The position numbers and the translations under genes were made by a program. Below, one piece after another: positions 26,286-36,719 of a stretch of DNA of 52,301 bases. The notes beneath the pieces are model-generated. The model did not search any database. It was not told where the DNA came from and was given only the letters and a program-made list of their open reading frames with translations. This DNA is from Nitrosomonas supralitoralis (lineage in GTDB: Bacteria > Pseudomonadota > Gammaproteobacteria > Burkholderiales > Nitrosomonadaceae), in the NCBI RefSeq assembly GCF_003011925.2, contig NZ_PXXU01000024.1, positions 1-52,301 on the forward strand. Reading direction: 5' to 3'. Numbering within the stretch: the first letter of the stretch is position 1; each line of letters opens with the position of its first letter.

Positions 26286-26984
26286 TCAGGCTATTAAACC
26301 GGTTATTTCCGCATTGAGTTGCTGGCACATTAAAAGTGGGTTGCTGGCCTGAGTAATGGGCCTGCCGATGACCAAGTAATTTGTTCCATTCAGGATGGCT
26401 TGCCGAGGTATGGCGATTCTTGTTTGATCATCAAACTGCCCATTGGCCGGACGAATGCCGGGAGTTACCAGACAGAAGTCGCCACCCAGCAATCGGCGCA
26501 AAAGCGTCGTTTCCAGAGCTGAACAAACCACGCCATCAAGCGCACAGTCATGAGCCAATCGCGCAAGACGCTCGACGATTTCATCGGGCAAACCTTGCAG
26601 GCCAATATCGGTAAGGTCGTCCTGATCCATGCTGGTAAGCAAAGTGACAGCGATAAGCTTGGTCGTTCCCGGAGCTATCGCTTCACGTGCCGCATTGAGC
26701 ATCTTGCGTCCCCCCAATGCATGCACATTTACCATCCATACCCCTAGACTTGCGGCTGCCTGGCAAGCTTTGGCCACGGTATTAGGGATATCATGAAATT
26801 TAAGATCTAAAAAAACATCGAATCCCTTGGTCATGAGCCGCTCTACGAGTTGCGGGCCGGCTGCGGTGAACAGTTCCTTTCCGACTTTTAATCGGCATAG
26901 CTGTGGATCGAGCTGATCAACCAGCTGCATTGCATTTTCGGCACTGGAATAATCCAGCGCCACAATAATGCGAGGCTCATGCAT
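26286..26984 (-). CDS. pyrF: Orotidine 5'-phosphate decarboxylase
   Basis: A 232-residue enzyme that converts OMP to UMP, the last step of de novo pyrimidine synthesis. Substrate and catalytic motifs: IIVALDYSS at the start, the key [11 protein letters not shown] (catalytic Asp-Lys-Asp) near residues 60-70, and VTPGIRP and VIGRPITQA phosphate-binding loops near the end. Length and motifs match the type I bacterial enzyme. It lies 18 bases downstream of lapA and is the last gene of this leftward run. Confidence 0.96.
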   Translation of the reverse strand: MHEPRIIVALDYSSAENAMQLVDQLDPQLCRLKVGKELFTAAGPQLVERLMTKGFDVFLDLKFHDIPNTVAKACQAAASLGVWMVNVHALGGRKMLNAAREAIAPGTTKLIAVTLLTSMDQDDLTDIGLQGLPDEIVERLARLAHDCALDGVVCSALETTLLRRLLGGDFCLVTPGIRPANGQFDDQTRIAIPRQAILNGTNYLVIGRPITQASNPLLMCQQLNAEITGLIA

Positions 26985-27002
26985 GATGGAAAGAAACGAT
27001 GA

Positions 27003-27212
27003 TTACTTGCCCGGTTTACAGCGGCATCGGACAAAAATCATGGAGATAAGCGCACCCAGTGCAAAAAATATCAGAAGTGCAACACTGAAGGGCAGCTCAA
27101 TAGATTGATCAATGTAGTACTGCAGCATCACAGGCTGCGAGTTCTTGGATGCAAATACAGCAAATATTACAAACACTACAATACGAAAAAGCCAGGCAAC
27201 TAGATTCATCAT
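27003..27212 (-). CDS. lapA: LapA-domain inner-membrane protein (DUF1049)
   Basis: A 69-residue protein with two membrane segments: about residues 5-21 (WLFRIVVFVIFAVFAS) and 42-60 (VALLIFFALGALISMIF). The NSQPV segment between them is the signature of LapA/YciS. In enterobacteria LapA works with LapB to regulate lipopolysaccharide synthesis through LpxC turnover. The place after ihfB is conserved. The usual lapB gene is absent from the next position, which is occupied by pyrF. Confidence 0.85.
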   Translation of the reverse strand: MMNLVAWLFRIVVFVIFAVFASKNSQPVMLQYYIDQSIELPFSVALLIFFALGALISMIFVRCRCKPGK

Positions 27213-27354
27213 AATGAGTATAGTCCGTACAGGTTATTAGAGAAATAGGTAAATTATAAGCTCAAAACAAACTGAGTGCTTAATGTTTCAGCACTTAAGC
27301 AAACGCTTGAATCCATGGAGCTGTAGCACTGTAGTATTATTGCGCACTTGATGT

Positions 27355-27394
27355 AACTGTGCAGCACTTTCAGCGATGAAAATGCTGCACAGTT
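27355..27394 (-). other. Long hairpin after ihfB
   Basis: AACTGTGCAGCA (27355-27366) pairs with TGCTGCACAGTT (27383-27394). Inside, TTTCA and TGAAA extend the stem around the tetraloop 27373-27376. On the minus strand the one mismatch becomes T-G, so the stem is an unbroken 18 bp with a TCGC loop. It lies 22 bases after the ihfB stop on its strand. No T-run follows, so it could be a weak terminator or an mRNA-protecting structure separating ihfB from lapA. Confidence 0.5.
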
Positions 27395-27416
27395 AAGTGT
27401 CTTCTGCTACGGGTTA

Positions 27417-27710
27417 CTATTCGTTCTTGTCCGTGAAATCAACGCGCTCGCGCATTTCCTTGCCAGCTTTAAAGTGTGGCACGTATTTTTCCGGAACGTT
27501 GACCTTCTCACCCGACTTTGGGTTGCGTCCGATACGCGGCGGCCTATAGTTCAGATCGAAACTGCCAAAACCGCGGATTTCAATGCGTTGGCCGCTCGCC
27601 AGGCTTTTGGCCATGGCATCAATAATTGTTTTAACCGAGAGCTCAGCATCCTTGGCTACCAGTTGCGGGAATCGAGTTGCCAGTCGAGTAATTAATTCAG
27701 ATTTCGTCAT
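27417..27710 (-). CDS. ihfB: Integration host factor subunit beta
   Basis: A 97-residue HU/IHF-family DNA-bending protein. The helical body ([17 protein letters not shown]) is followed by the beta-arm region with [18 protein letters not shown], whose Pro inserts into the minor groove, and by the [19 protein letters not shown] ending typical of the beta subunit. It lies nine bases after rpsA, the usual location of ihfB. It partners with IhfA, which is not in the window. Confidence 0.96.
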   Translation of the reverse strand: MTKSELITRLATRFPQLVAKDAELSVKTIIDAMAKSLASGQRIEIRGFGSFDLNYRPPRIGRNPKSGEKVNVPEKYVPHFKAGKEMRERVDFTDKNE

Positions 27711-27719
27711 GAAATGTCC

Positions 27720-29432
27720 TTATTGCTCAGTATTTTTACTATCCATTTTTGCCTTCAATAATGCACCCAGACTGGTTGTTCCTGCATTCGCCGGTGCTTT
27801 GATTTTTTGCATGGCGCTTGACTCATCGGATTTATCTTTTGCCTTAATTGAAAGGTTAATGGACCTGTTCTTGCGATCAATGTTAATGATCATGGTTTCA
27901 ACCTGATCGCCTTCCTTCATGCAGGTACGGATATCTTCAACGCGATCGCGCGAGACCTCGGATGCCCGCAAATAACCTTCGACTTCATCCGTGAGCGCTA
28001 TGACAGCGCCTTTGGGATCAATCGCTTTGACCGTGCCGGTTACGATGCTGTTTTTGTCGTGCTCGGCCACGAAACTGGTGAAAGGATCACCTTCCATTTG
28101 TTTGATACCCAGGGATATGCGTTCGCGCTCGACGTCAATAGACAGTATCAGCGCTTCGACTTCATCGCCTTTCTTATAGTTAACAACGGCTTCTTCGCCC
28201 GGTAAATTCCAGGATAAATCAGAGAGATGAACAAGGCCATCGATATTGCCAGGCAATCCAATAAATACGCCGAAGTCGGTAATGGATTTGATCTGGCCGC
28301 GCACTTTGGCGTTCTTGTCATGGGTGGCGGCAAACTCTTCCCATGGATTGGTCTGGCATTGCTTCATGCCCAGTGAGATGCGGCGACGTTCTTCGTCGAT
28401 TTCGAGAATCATGACTTCAACTTCATCGCCCAGTTGTACGATCTTGGAAGGATAAACATTTTTGTTGGTCCAGTCCATTTCTGATACGTGCACCAATCCT
28501 TCAATGCCCTGCTCAATTTCAATAAAAGCACCGTAATCGGTCAGGTTGGTTACTTTGCCGAACAAACGAGTGCGTGACGGATAGCGTCGTGACAGACCTA
28601 CCCACGGGTCCTCGCTCAATTGCTTCATGCCTAATGAAACACGGTTCTTTTCCTGATCGAACTTGAGCACTTTGGCGTTGACTTCATCGCCGATATTGAC
28701 AACCTCAGAAGGGTGCTTAACGCGACGCCATGCCAGATCAGTGATATGCAGCAAGCCGTCAATGCCGCCCAGATCCACGAATGCACCATAATCTGTAATA
28801 TTTTTTACGATGCCCTGTACCACTGCGCCTTCCTGCAAATTGGCTAACAGGGTTTCACGATCCGCACCTTGTGATGCCTCCAGCACGGCACGGCGTGATA
28901 CGACTACGTTATTGCGCTTCCGGTCAAGTTTGATGACCTTGAATTCCATTTCCTTATTTTCATAGGGTGTCGTGTCTTTAACCGGGCGAATGTCTACCAG
29001 CGAACCGGGTAGAAATGCTCGTATGCCGTTAATCATCGCGGTCAAGCCACCTTTAACCTTGCCATTAACCATACCAGTCACAATCTTGCCGCTTTCCATT
29101 GCCTGTTCCAGGTCATGCCAGGCGGTCAGGCGCTTGGCCTTGTCGCGGGAAAGGCGGGTTTCGCCATATCCATCTTCAAGAGATTCTATGGCAACACTAA
29201 TAAAATCGCCCGGCTTAACTTCAATTTCACCACGATCGTTTTTAAATTCCTCGACAGGAATAAAGCTTTCTGATTTAAGCCCTGCGTTAACAACGACAAT
29301 ATTGTAGTCAACACGCACGACTTCGGCGGTGATAATTTCACCGGTACGCATTTCCTGCCGTGAAAGGCTTTCTTCAAACAGTGCGGCAAAACTTTCGGGG
29401 GATGGTTGGGTTGCAGTGGAAGCAGTAGTCAT
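27720..29432 (-). CDS. rpsA: 30S ribosomal protein S1
   Basis: A 570-residue protein of six S1 (OB-fold) repeats, which brings mRNA to the 30S subunit. The first two repeats bind the ribosome; repeats 3-6 bind RNA and show the recurring pattern [20 protein letters not shown] and its relatives. The length is slightly above the E. coli protein's 557. A leader of 130 bases separates it from cmk, long enough to hold the autogenous control that S1 exerts on its own mRNA in other proteobacteria. Short inverted repeats (CCAGTCCACTGG and CCAACCAGTTGG, minus strand) lie in that leader. Confidence 0.97.
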   Translation of the reverse strand: MTTASTATQPSPESFAALFEESLSRQEMRTGEIITAEVVRVDYNIVVVNAGLKSESFIPVEEFKNDRGEIEVKPGDFISVAIESLEDGYGETRLSRDKAKRLTAWHDLEQAMESGKIVTGMVNGKVKGGLTAMINGIRAFLPGSLVDIRPVKDTTPYENKEMEFKVIKLDRKRNNVVVSRRAVLEASQGADRETLLANLQEGAVVQGIVKNITDYGAFVDLGGIDGLLHITDLAWRRVKHPSEVVNIGDEVNAKVLKFDQEKNRVSLGMKQLSEDPWVGLSRRYPSRTRLFGKVTNLTDYGAFIEIEQGIEGLVHVSEMDWTNKNVYPSKIVQLGDEVEVMILEIDEERRRISLGMKQCQTNPWEEFAATHDKNAKVRGQIKSITDFGVFIGLPGNIDGLVHLSDLSWNLPGEEAVVNYKKGDEVEALILSIDVERERISLGIKQMEGDPFTSFVAEHDKNSIVTGTVKAIDPKGAVIALTDEVEGYLRASEVSRDRVEDIRTCMKEGDQVETMIINIDRKNRSINLSIKAKDKSDESSAMQKIKAPANAGTTSLGALLKAKMDSKNTEQ

Positions 29433-29562
29433 TATAAAAAATACCTGATTGATATTCCAACTGGTTGGGGTTCCAGTGGACTGGGTTAGTTAATAAAATA
29501 TTTGAACTATGAATATCTCTTTCTTTTTGCTTGCAGGCGCTAAGAAGGAAGTTTATCCATAT

Positions 29563-30243
29563 TCAAACGCGGTTTATATGTACCATCTCATTATACCAAG
29601 AGAGGACGGCGTCTTGTGCCTGAGATATGGTCAATGCCGAAGTGTCGAGTAATCTTGCATCAGCGTTTTGCTCCAGTGGGGCCACGCTACGATTACTATC
29701 ACGTTCATCCCGTTTCTGGATATCCTGCAATAGGTCTGTAATGTTAGCATCCATTCCTTTCTCTTTCAACTGGTTATATCGCCTTTGTGTGCGTATCCCA
29801 GCGCTGGCGGTTAAAAATATTTTTAAAGTGGCGTCAGGAAAGATTACAGACCCCATATCGCGTCCATCGGTTACCAATCCAGGCGGTTGACGGAATGCAC
29901 GCTGGCGTTCCGTGAGTGCTGCTCGAACCTGCGGATAAGCGGCTAATTGCGAGGCCAGTATACCGCACTGTTCTGCGCGGATGTCCTCGGTGACGAGGGT
30001 GCCATCAAGATAGATTTGTTCATTTTTAAACACGATATCCAAATGCTTGGCAAGCTCTGCCAGTTGGTCTGCATTGTGAATGTCAGCTTGGGATAACAGT
30101 GTTTTCAGAGCAACCAAACGATAAAGCGCCCCGCTATCCAGGTAATGAAATCCAAGTTTTTTGGCGACTAATTGAGCAACAGTGCCTTTTCCGGATGCGG
30201 ACGGGCCATCAATAGTGATAACGGGAATTTTTGCAGTATTCAT
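29563..30243 (-). CDS. cmk: Cytidylate kinase
   Basis: A 226-residue nucleoside monophosphate kinase that phosphorylates CMP and dCMP. P-loop GPSASGKGT near residue 13, the dCMP-binding YLDSGALYR, and the [15 protein letters not shown] segment are characteristic, as is [13 protein letters not shown] near residue 190. It sits between aroA and rpsA, its conserved place. Confidence 0.96.
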   Translation of the reverse strand: MNTAKIPVITIDGPSASGKGTVAQLVAKKLGFHYLDSGALYRLVALKTLLSQADIHNADQLAELAKHLDIVFKNEQIYLDGTLVTEDIRAEQCGILASQLAAYPQVRAALTERQRAFRQPPGLVTDGRDMGSVIFPDATLKIFLTASAGIRTQRRYNQLKEKGMDANITDLLQDIQKRDERDSNRSVAPLEQNADARLLDTSALTISQAQDAVLSWYNEMVHINRV

Positions 30244-30282
30244 TAAGAATTTTATTACTTTGCTGAGTTGATCAAGGGAAAA

Positions 30283-31605
30283 TTATTCGGTTTCGAAGTG
30301 AACAATCTGTGACAGTTTTTCAAAATAATCAGGGAATGTTTTGGCCACACATTCAGGATCATTGATGCGCACGGGTGCGCCTAGTGATGCCAGTGAAAAG
30401 CACATGGCCATACGATGATCATCGTAGGTATCAATTGCCGCGTGCGGGGTCAGGCCATTAGCGGGAGGCGTAATGCGCAAGTAATCCGTACCTTCTTCAA
30501 CAATCGCACCCAGTTTTCTTAATTCTGTGGACATTGCTGCAAGTCGGTCCGTTTCTTTCAAGCGCCAGCTGGCAATGTTGCGCAGCATTGTTACGCCGTC
30601 TGCGAATAACGCGGTTACAGCAAGTGTCATGGCTGCATCGGGAATATGATTGCAATCCAGATCGATGGCTTGTAGAAATTTTCCGTTGTAACGATTATTC
30701 GCGCTACTGGATTCAATCCAGTTTTCTCCCATGGAGATTTTTGCTCCCATTTGTTCCAGGGCCGCAGCAAAGCGAACATCGCCCTGCACACTGTTGCGGC
30801 CGACGCCCTGCACTTTTACCGGGCCATTCCCGATGGCACCCGCGGCAAGAAAATATGAAGCCGACGAGGCATCGCCTTCAATACTTATATGCCCCGGACT
30901 ACGGTACTTTTGATGCGCCGGAATCACAAATTGCCGCCAATCGGTGTGTTCCACGGGTACGCCAAAATGCCGCATCTGCGCCAGCGTCAATTCGATATAA
31001 GGTTGAGAAATCAATGTGCCGGTTACCTCGATGATGGATCTTTTTCCACTCAAAGGCAATGCCATCAACAGTCCGGTAAGAAACTGGCTGGACAGATTAC
31101 CTTTTACAGTCACCGCATGCATATCATTGCTGCTCTGCGGAGCAAATGGTTTAATTTCCAGTGGAGGAAAACCGGGGTTACCCAGGTAATTGATATTTGC
31201 GCCCAACTGTCGCAGTGCATCAACCAGGTCCGCTATCGGGCGTTCGTGCATTCGGGGTACGCCCGACAGTCTATAATGTCCATGCATTAAGGATAAGACA
31301 GCAACCAATGGTCTAAAAGCGGTGCCGGCATTGCCGAGGAATAAATCAGCATCGGTAATTGGGAAGGTTCCGTTGATGCCGCTAATACGATAACCATTTT
31401 TTTCGATTTGAGTAACCGCCACGCCCAACTGGGCAAGCGCATCCAGCATATGCGCGGTATCGTCGGAAGCGAGTAAATCATGGATTTGTGTGGTGCCTTC
31501 CGCGAGTGCAGCGAGCAAGAGGATCCGATTGGAAATGCTTTTTGATCCAGGTAGCTGTATGGTGCCTTGAACTTTCCTGGCTAATGGGAGGTCAAGCCAT
31601 TTCAT
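30283..31605 (-). CDS. aroA: 3-phosphoshikimate 1-carboxyvinyltransferase (EPSP synthase)
   Basis: A 440-residue enzyme joining phosphoenolpyruvate to shikimate-3-phosphate in aromatic amino acid synthesis. Substrate motifs: [20 protein letters not shown] near the start, [27 protein letters not shown], and the KETDRL and DDHRMAM segments towards the end. The frame opens 12 codons further upstream at 31641, but MKWLDLPLA is the usual family start. It is the first gene of the aroA-cmk-rpsA-ihfB group. The two start options differ only in a short hydrophobic extension, and neither has a clear ribosome binding site. Confidence 0.95.
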   Translation of the reverse strand: MKWLDLPLARKVQGTIQLPGSKSISNRILLLAALAEGTTQIHDLLASDDTAHMLDALAQLGVAVTQIEKNGYRISGINGTFPITDADLFLGNAGTAFRPLVAVLSLMHGHYRLSGVPRMHERPIADLVDALRQLGANINYLGNPGFPPLEIKPFAPQSSNDMHAVTVKGNLSSQFLTGLLMALPLSGKRSIIEVTGTLISQPYIELTLAQMRHFGVPVEHTDWRQFVIPAHQKYRSPGHISIEGDASSASYFLAAGAIGNGPVKVQGVGRNSVQGDVRFAAALEQMGAKISMGENWIESSSANNRYNGKFLQAIDLDCNHIPDAAMTLAVTALFADGVTMLRNIASWRLKETDRLAAMSTELRKLGAIVEEGTDYLRITPPANGLTPHAAIDTYDDHRMAMCFSLASLGAPVRINDPECVAKTFPDYFEKLSQIVHFETE

Positions 31606-31902
31606 GATATACGCTATAAAAAACCATGAATGATATCTCATAAGAACGCTCAGGGCGTAATTTTATTGATTGAATCAGTAACCTGATTTTGCTCAAATTA
31701 TCCGGATCGATTTATATCCTCAGGAAAAATATTTATCATGCTATCTTGTTTAAGGTAATCTATCGCAGTAAATTTTGAATGAAAAGCAATCAGCCAACGC
31801 GGGACGCCTGGTTTTTACATTGCGTGACTGGTATTGGATTCTTTTGCGAAAATCAAAAAGATAGATTTTTCGTGCTGTTTTAATAACAAAGAGGTTTTAT
31901 AA

Positions 31903-32148
31903 ATGGAAGACGCAGAAATTATTTTAATGTTCTCTTTATTGGCGATTCCGGTTGCCATCTGGTTACAATTGTGGGTGAAGGAACGCAGAGAGAAACGAAG
32001 AAATGCTTTGGGTGACGAAGAGTTTGAGAGTACATCGCGCGCATTTGCATCGATCGTCATAGAGGGCACTGCCATTATAGGGGGGCTTATCATGATAATT
32101 ATGGCCACCAGTGGATTGGGTAAGTATATCCTCAATTTTTATTTATAA
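31903..32148 (+). CDS. Small two-helix membrane protein of unknown function
   Basis: An 81-residue protein not assigned to a family. Residues 5-24 (EIILMFSLLAIPVAIWLQLW) form one membrane segment. A strongly basic turn follows (KERREKRRN), then an acidic stretch, then a second hydrophobic segment at about 49-70. The basic turn suggests both termini face outwards by the positive-inside rule. AAAGAGG precedes the ATG at a usable distance. It stands alone between divergent aroA and the MITE-like element. It could be a conserved small membrane protein; nothing in the context fixes a role. Confidence 0.65.
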   Translation: MEDAEIILMFSLLAIPVAIWLQLWVKERREKRRNALGDEEFESTSRAFASIVIEGTAIIGGLIMIIMATSGLGKYILNFYL

Positions 32149-32189
32149 AACGGGAATCAGCATGGCGGAAAATCCGGGCAATTGCTAGA

Positions 32190-32330
32190 GCAGTTCGTTG
32201 AAAAACTATCTGCGTTGCTGCTACGGGGCTAAAAGCAGGCTCAAAATGCTCATTTATTAAGCATAAACTGCGCTTTCTTACCTGTTTTTCCTTGTATCAG
32301 TTGCCTCGAAAACATTTTTCAACGACCTGC
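32190..32330. repeat. MITE-like element with terminal inverted repeats
   Basis: A 141-base non-coding element bounded by GCAGTTCGTTGAAAAA (32190-32205) and its inverted partner TTTTTCAACGACCTGC (32315-32330), which match at 15 of 16 positions. The interior has no open reading frame of note and contains short self-complementary pieces. No clear target-site duplication is seen. The shape fits a miniature inverted-repeat element or a mobile hairpin family. I could find no second copy in this window, so repetitiveness needs genome data. Confidence 0.6.
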
Positions 32331-32415
32331 CGGATGTCCGGGATTTCTTGTGACCGACTGTTGTTGTTGATGGATAATTGAACGATGCGCTGTCGTTTTT
32401 CCTGGATTAAGCGGA

Positions 32416-34932
32416 TTAAGGGGTGATATCACCGGTTGATCGAGCTTTGGGCTGCTTGGATTTGGATTTTGTTTCAGTCGTCTTTTTAGGGGCTTTCTGT
32501 TCAAACTCAAAGCCTATTTTACCATCTGGATTTCTGACCAAATAAGCCGAAAAAGGTCTTCCTTTTTTGGAAATGAACTTTGTTAATAAATCAGTTTTTC
32601 CAGTTTCCAGTAATTTGGTGATTTGTTCACGATCAATTGGGCGCGTAAGAATAATTTTTCCGGTTTTAAAATCACAGGTACGAGTCGGCCCGACAGATTT
32701 TTCACATACATACTGCATGCCATGTTCATAAACTGCATGATTGCATTTTGGACATTTTCCAAGCGAAAGTTGCTCACTGAAATCGACTTCTTCTTGATTC
32801 TCATCATTATTACCGAAATCAAATTTCATTTCTAGGGCATCCGTAAGTCTGATGATGGCATTAAACGATTGCCCCATTTTGCTCCGGAAACCTTGCAAGG
32901 GTCCGACTTCACGTTGAGTGATCAAAGTTTCCATTTCTTCAACTTCAAATTGGCGGCCAGCCAGAATTTTCCAGAGCGCAAAATCACACTTCTGGCATTG
33001 AAATTTTTTATAGGTTTCGTGTACGATGCCACCGCATTTCGGGCAAGGGGATTTCAAGACGGCGAAATCACCTGCTATGGTTTCGCCACGATGAGTCTTC
33101 GCTTGCTCTACTATATGTCGTGTCATCTCGGCAATTTTTTCCATGAATGCGGTGCGTTTCAGATTGCCTTGTTCAATCTGACGTAACTGGAATTCCCAAT
33201 TGCCTGTTAATTCGGGTGAAATAAGTTCGGGAATTTTAAGGCCGCGCAATAACGTAATTAATGAAGAAGCCTTTGCCGTGGGATGCAGTTCGCGACCCAC
33301 GCGCTGAATATAATTTTCGAAAACCAGACCCTCGATAATCGCAGCTCGGGTCGCAGGCGTACCTAAGCCTTTTGCGCTCATCGCTGCACGCAGCTCTTCA
33401 TCTTCCACGAGTTTGCCGGCACTTTCCATGGCGGAAAGCAGCGTTGCCTCATTAAATCTCGCCGGCGGGCGAGTTTGATTTGCCAGAATGTTGATGGTTT
33501 CTGTGTTGACAGTTTCACCGGGGGTAATGGCGACGAGCGTACTGTCATCTTCCGCATTATCTGATTTGATTGATTTCCCATAGACCGCCTGCCAGCCAGG
33601 ATTTACCATGACCTTACCTTCAGTTTTAAAAGGTTCATTTTCAATCCTGGTAATGCGGGTGGTAACCAGAAATTCTGCGGCTGGAAAAAAGATGGCTAAG
33701 AAACGCTTAGTAACCAGATCGTAAAGCTTCGCTTCCGCTTCATTTAACTTGGTTGGATTTAATGAAGTCGGGATAATGGCAAAGTGATCTGAGATTTTGG
33801 TGTTGTTGAAAATACGCTTATTGGGAATAACCCAGTTTGATGTCAGTATCTGTCGACAAAATTTACCATAATCGGTGTTTTCCAGGCTCTGCAAAGTATC
33901 TTTAACGGTACCGATATAGTCTTCCGGCAGAGCACGTGAATCCGTTCGTGGATAAGTCAACACCTTGTGCTTTTCATACAATGCTTGTGCCAGGCCGAGG
34001 GTTGCCTTGGCTGAAAAACCAAAGCGGCTATTGGCGTCACGCTGCAGGCTGGTCAAATCATAAAGCAATGGACAGATTTCTTTGCTGGGTTTGCTTTCTT
34101 CGTCGACATGGCCAGATTTTCCCTGACATTTATCACGAATAATTTCTGCCTTTTTCTGCTCCCAAAGTCTTTCTGCTCTTGATTCTGGATTGATTTTATC
34201 CTTGACGAATTTTTCATCGAACCATTTGCCATTATAGTTGCCGCTGCTGGCTGTGAATGTAGCGTGAATTTCCCAGTAATCCTGAGGCTGAAATTTTTTT
34301 ATTTTCTCTTCGCGTTCCACAAGAAGTGCCAAAGTGGGGGTTTGTACCCGCCCAACGGTGGTCTTGTGAAATCCTCCTTCCTGCGAGTTAAAGGCAGTCA
34401 TGGCACGCGTGCCATTAATTCCGACCAGCCAGTCCGATTCTGAGCGGCTGACAGCAGCTTCTGCAAGCGACTTTACTTCTGAGCTGTCCATTAATTGGGT
34501 AAAACCCTGACGAATCGCATCGGGTGTCATGGATTGCAACCAAAGGCGTTTCACGGGTTTGTTGGTGCCGACATGGCGCAGAATGTAATAAAAAATCAAC
34601 TCGCCTTCGCGTCCGGCATCACAGGCGTTTATCAATGAATCCACGTCTTTACGCTTGATGAGCTTACTCAATAGTTTGAGGCGTGAGGAAGTTTTTTCTA
34701 TCGGATTCAAATCAAAATGCGGTGGAATCACGGGTAAATTTGTAAAACTCCACTTGCCACGTTTTACTTCATATTCCTCAGGGATGACCAGTTCGAGCAA
34801 ATGGCCCACTGCCGAGGATATAACATATTGATCATTCTCAAAGAAATCAGTGTTTTTGGTGAAATTGCCCAGTGCTCGCGCGATATCTGCCGCTACCGAA
34901 GGCTTCTCAGCAATAATTAGAGATTTACCCAT
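32416..34932 (-). CDS. topB: DNA topoisomerase III
   Basis: An 838-residue type IA topoisomerase that passes single DNA strands and resolves recombination or replication intermediates. The Toprim domain opens with LIIAEKPSVAADIARAL and contains the metal motif NACDAGREGEL. The catalytic Tyr327 lies in TYPRTDSRALPEDY. Towards the C-terminus are Cys-rich pieces: CPKCGG with CQKC, and CPKCNHAVYEHG, resembling zinc ribbons. They are followed by a basic tail. The EKPSVA start marks TopB rather than TopA. It follows smg by about 150 bases on the same strand. Confidence 0.95.
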   Translation of the reverse strand: MGKSLIIAEKPSVAADIARALGNFTKNTDFFENDQYVISSAVGHLLELVIPEEYEVKRGKWSFTNLPVIPPHFDLNPIEKTSSRLKLLSKLIKRKDVDSLINACDAGREGELIFYYILRHVGTNKPVKRLWLQSMTPDAIRQGFTQLMDSSEVKSLAEAAVSRSESDWLVGINGTRAMTAFNSQEGGFHKTTVGRVQTPTLALLVEREEKIKKFQPQDYWEIHATFTASSGNYNGKWFDEKFVKDKINPESRAERLWEQKKAEIIRDKCQGKSGHVDEESKPSKEICPLLYDLTSLQRDANSRFGFSAKATLGLAQALYEKHKVLTYPRTDSRALPEDYIGTVKDTLQSLENTDYGKFCRQILTSNWVIPNKRIFNNTKISDHFAIIPTSLNPTKLNEAEAKLYDLVTKRFLAIFFPAAEFLVTTRITRIENEPFKTEGKVMVNPGWQAVYGKSIKSDNAEDDSTLVAITPGETVNTETINILANQTRPPARFNEATLLSAMESAGKLVEDEELRAAMSAKGLGTPATRAAIIEGLVFENYIQRVGRELHPTAKASSLITLLRGLKIPELISPELTGNWEFQLRQIEQGNLKRTAFMEKIAEMTRHIVEQAKTHRGETIAGDFAVLKSPCPKCGGIVHETYKKFQCQKCDFALWKILAGRQFEVEEMETLITQREVGPLQGFRSKMGQSFNAIIRLTDALEMKFDFGNNDENQEEVDFSEQLSLGKCPKCNHAVYEHGMQYVCEKSVGPTRTCDFKTGKIILTRPIDREQITKLLETGKTDLLTKFISKKGRPFSAYLVRNPDGKIGFEFEQKAPKKTTETKSKSKQPKARSTGDITP

Positions 34933-35082
34933 GAGCTTTCCGAGAAAAATTATTTGCTGGCTCTGTATGATCGCGCATGATTATGATTGTTAACTGTGAG
35001 ATATGAATCAAGCTTATAGGGCGAGTGCGTTTGCTGCATTCACTCGAACGGTTATTCGGTATCAAAAGTACGCGGTTTAGTC

Positions 35083-35541
35083 TTAATGACGATAATGAGA
35101 GTCACTAACTATCAGCAATTTTTCCAATACAGTATCGTCGGTCAGCTGATTCTGAATCCAAAGCTCTGTCAGAACAATCAGCTTAATCTTCTCTAGACTG
35201 GGTGAATTTTCATTCATCATCAGCACACGATCAATTAATAACTCTCGTTGCAGCGGATTGATGATGCCGGCCTGTTCCAGAAAAAAAATAAATCCTCGCC
35301 CTTCGGTATCGATTCTTTCTATTTCATATTCGGTAAAGCATCGGAAGGAATTGTTTTCGGCAAAGCTGGCCGGATAAGTACCAATATCATGACGCTCCAG
35401 CTCAGAGAGCCAGCTAAGTGTTTCGCTAATATCCTCGTCGGCAAATCCTGCCATGGTGAGTTTACGTGTCAGTGTCGCAGAATCAGGATAGCTTCCTGAA
35501 TCAAAATAATTTTCAAATAAATAAACGAGTATATCGAACAT
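35083..35541 (-). CDS. smg: Smg family protein (DUF494)
   Basis: A 152-residue protein of the DUF494 family. Its start, MFDILVYLFENYF, and the ending with LKLIVLTELWIQNQL-like residues (here IKLIVLTELW) are family hallmarks. The function is not established. The dprA-smg gene order is widely conserved in proteobacteria. It lies between dprA and topB here. Confidence 0.93.
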   Translation of the reverse strand: MFDILVYLFENYFDSGSYPDSATLTRKLTMAGFADEDISETLSWLSELERHDIGTYPASFAENNSFRCFTEYEIERIDTEGRGFIFFLEQAGIINPLQRELLIDRVLMMNENSPSLEKIKLIVLTELWIQNQLTDDTVLEKLLIVSDSHYRH

Positions 35542-35603
35542 AATTGTGTCTATAAATACGGATCTGTTTGCAGATGAACGGTTTTAGTTAATGGCATCAA
35601 TTG

Positions 35604-36701
35604 TCACTCAATTCGTTGATACCATCCTCCTGGTAGACTACTAATTTGACCGTCAAGTTCAAGCGTTAATAGCATGGCTGATACAACCTCAGCAGTCAAG
35701 CCGCTACGTGCGCACAAGGTGTCAATGTTAACAGTATCATATCCCAGATGATTGAGTAACAAAGAATTTTCGGTTAATTTCTCACTGGAGAATTCTTTTT
35801 CCCTGTTTGGCTCGGTATTGTGTAACGCGAGATGACTTAATTCATCCAATATATCTTGCGTATTTTCAATCAACTTTGCACCTTGTTTGATCAATGCATG
35901 ACAGCCTTTTGACAGCGGCGAATGAATCGATCCTGGAATTGCCATAACTTCGCGCCCTTGCTCTAGTGCCTGACGTGCAGTTATCAGTGAACCGCTTTGC
36001 AATGCAGCTTCTACAACCAGACAACCCTGGCTCATACCACTGATGATACGATTTCTGCGCGGAAAGTTCCTGCCTATGGCGGGCGTTCCCAGGGGGAATT
36101 CTGAGATCAGCGCACCATCTTTCGCAAGTTTATGGGCCAGAGGGTGATTTTTTGCCGGGTAAACGATGTCTAACCCTGTGCCCACAATGGCAATGCTGGC
36201 AGCAGAACCACGCAGGCCGCCCTGGTGAGCGGCAGTATCTATGCCAAGAGCCATGCCACTGATAATACAAAGCCCGGCATTACTGGCAGATTCAGAAAAG
36301 GCTTCTGCATTGGACAAACCCTGTGGCGTAGCGTTACGGCTGCCCACAACTGCCAGCGCAGGTCGCTGAAGCAGTTCCCGTCGGCCTTTAAAATAAAGCA
36401 GAGGAGGTGGATCTGCAATATTGAGTAACTGTGCTGGGTAATCAGAGTCGGCGAATGTTATGACTGCGTTAACGGGATCTTCCAGCCATTTAAGTACATT
36501 CACAATATTTTCCCGAGCCGCACCTTGCTTGATGCGATGTGCCGTTGTTTTTTTTACAATGCGCTCGAGTGCTGTGATGTGTGCTGAAAAGATTGCTGCA
36601 GGATTGCCAAAAGCAATCAGCAGCCGACGAATAGATTCACCGCCCAAACCGTCAATTAGACTAAGACTTAGCCATGATTCTATATCAGGTGCATATTTCA
36701 T
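35604..36701 (-). CDS. dprA: DNA-processing protein DprA
   Basis: A 365-residue protein that binds incoming single-stranded DNA and loads RecA during natural transformation. A helical N-terminal region precedes the Rossmann-like core with AVVGSRNATPQG, ISGMALGIDTAAHQG, IVGTGLDIVYP and EFPLGTPAIGRNFPRRNRIISG, all hallmark segments. A C-terminal winged-helix (about 300-365) ends in LTLELDGQISSLPGGWYQR. The length is normal. It is followed by smg and preceded by a LysM protein gene on the same strand. Confidence 0.96.
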   Translation of the reverse strand: MKYAPDIESWLSLSLIDGLGGESIRRLLIAFGNPAAIFSAHITALERIVKKTTAHRIKQGAARENIVNVLKWLEDPVNAVITFADSDYPAQLLNIADPPPLLYFKGRRELLQRPALAVVGSRNATPQGLSNAEAFSESASNAGLCIISGMALGIDTAAHQGGLRGSAASIAIVGTGLDIVYPAKNHPLAHKLAKDGALISEFPLGTPAIGRNFPRRNRIISGMSQGCLVVEAALQSGSLITARQALEQGREVMAIPGSIHSPLSKGCHALIKQGAKLIENTQDILDELSHLALHNTEPNREKEFSSEKLTENSLLLNHLGYDTVNIDTLCARSGLTAEVVSAMLLTLELDGQISSLPGGWYQRIE

Positions 36702-36719
36702 GAATGTACAGCTGCTATT

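Noticed and set aside
26104..26328. 74-codon minus-strand frame between the S-layer-like gene terminator and the end of pyrF.
   Set aside because: It overlaps the pyrF 3' end, has no domain and random-looking composition.
31778..31885. 34-codon frame upstream of the small membrane protein.
   Set aside because: No ribosome binding site; composition not distinctive.
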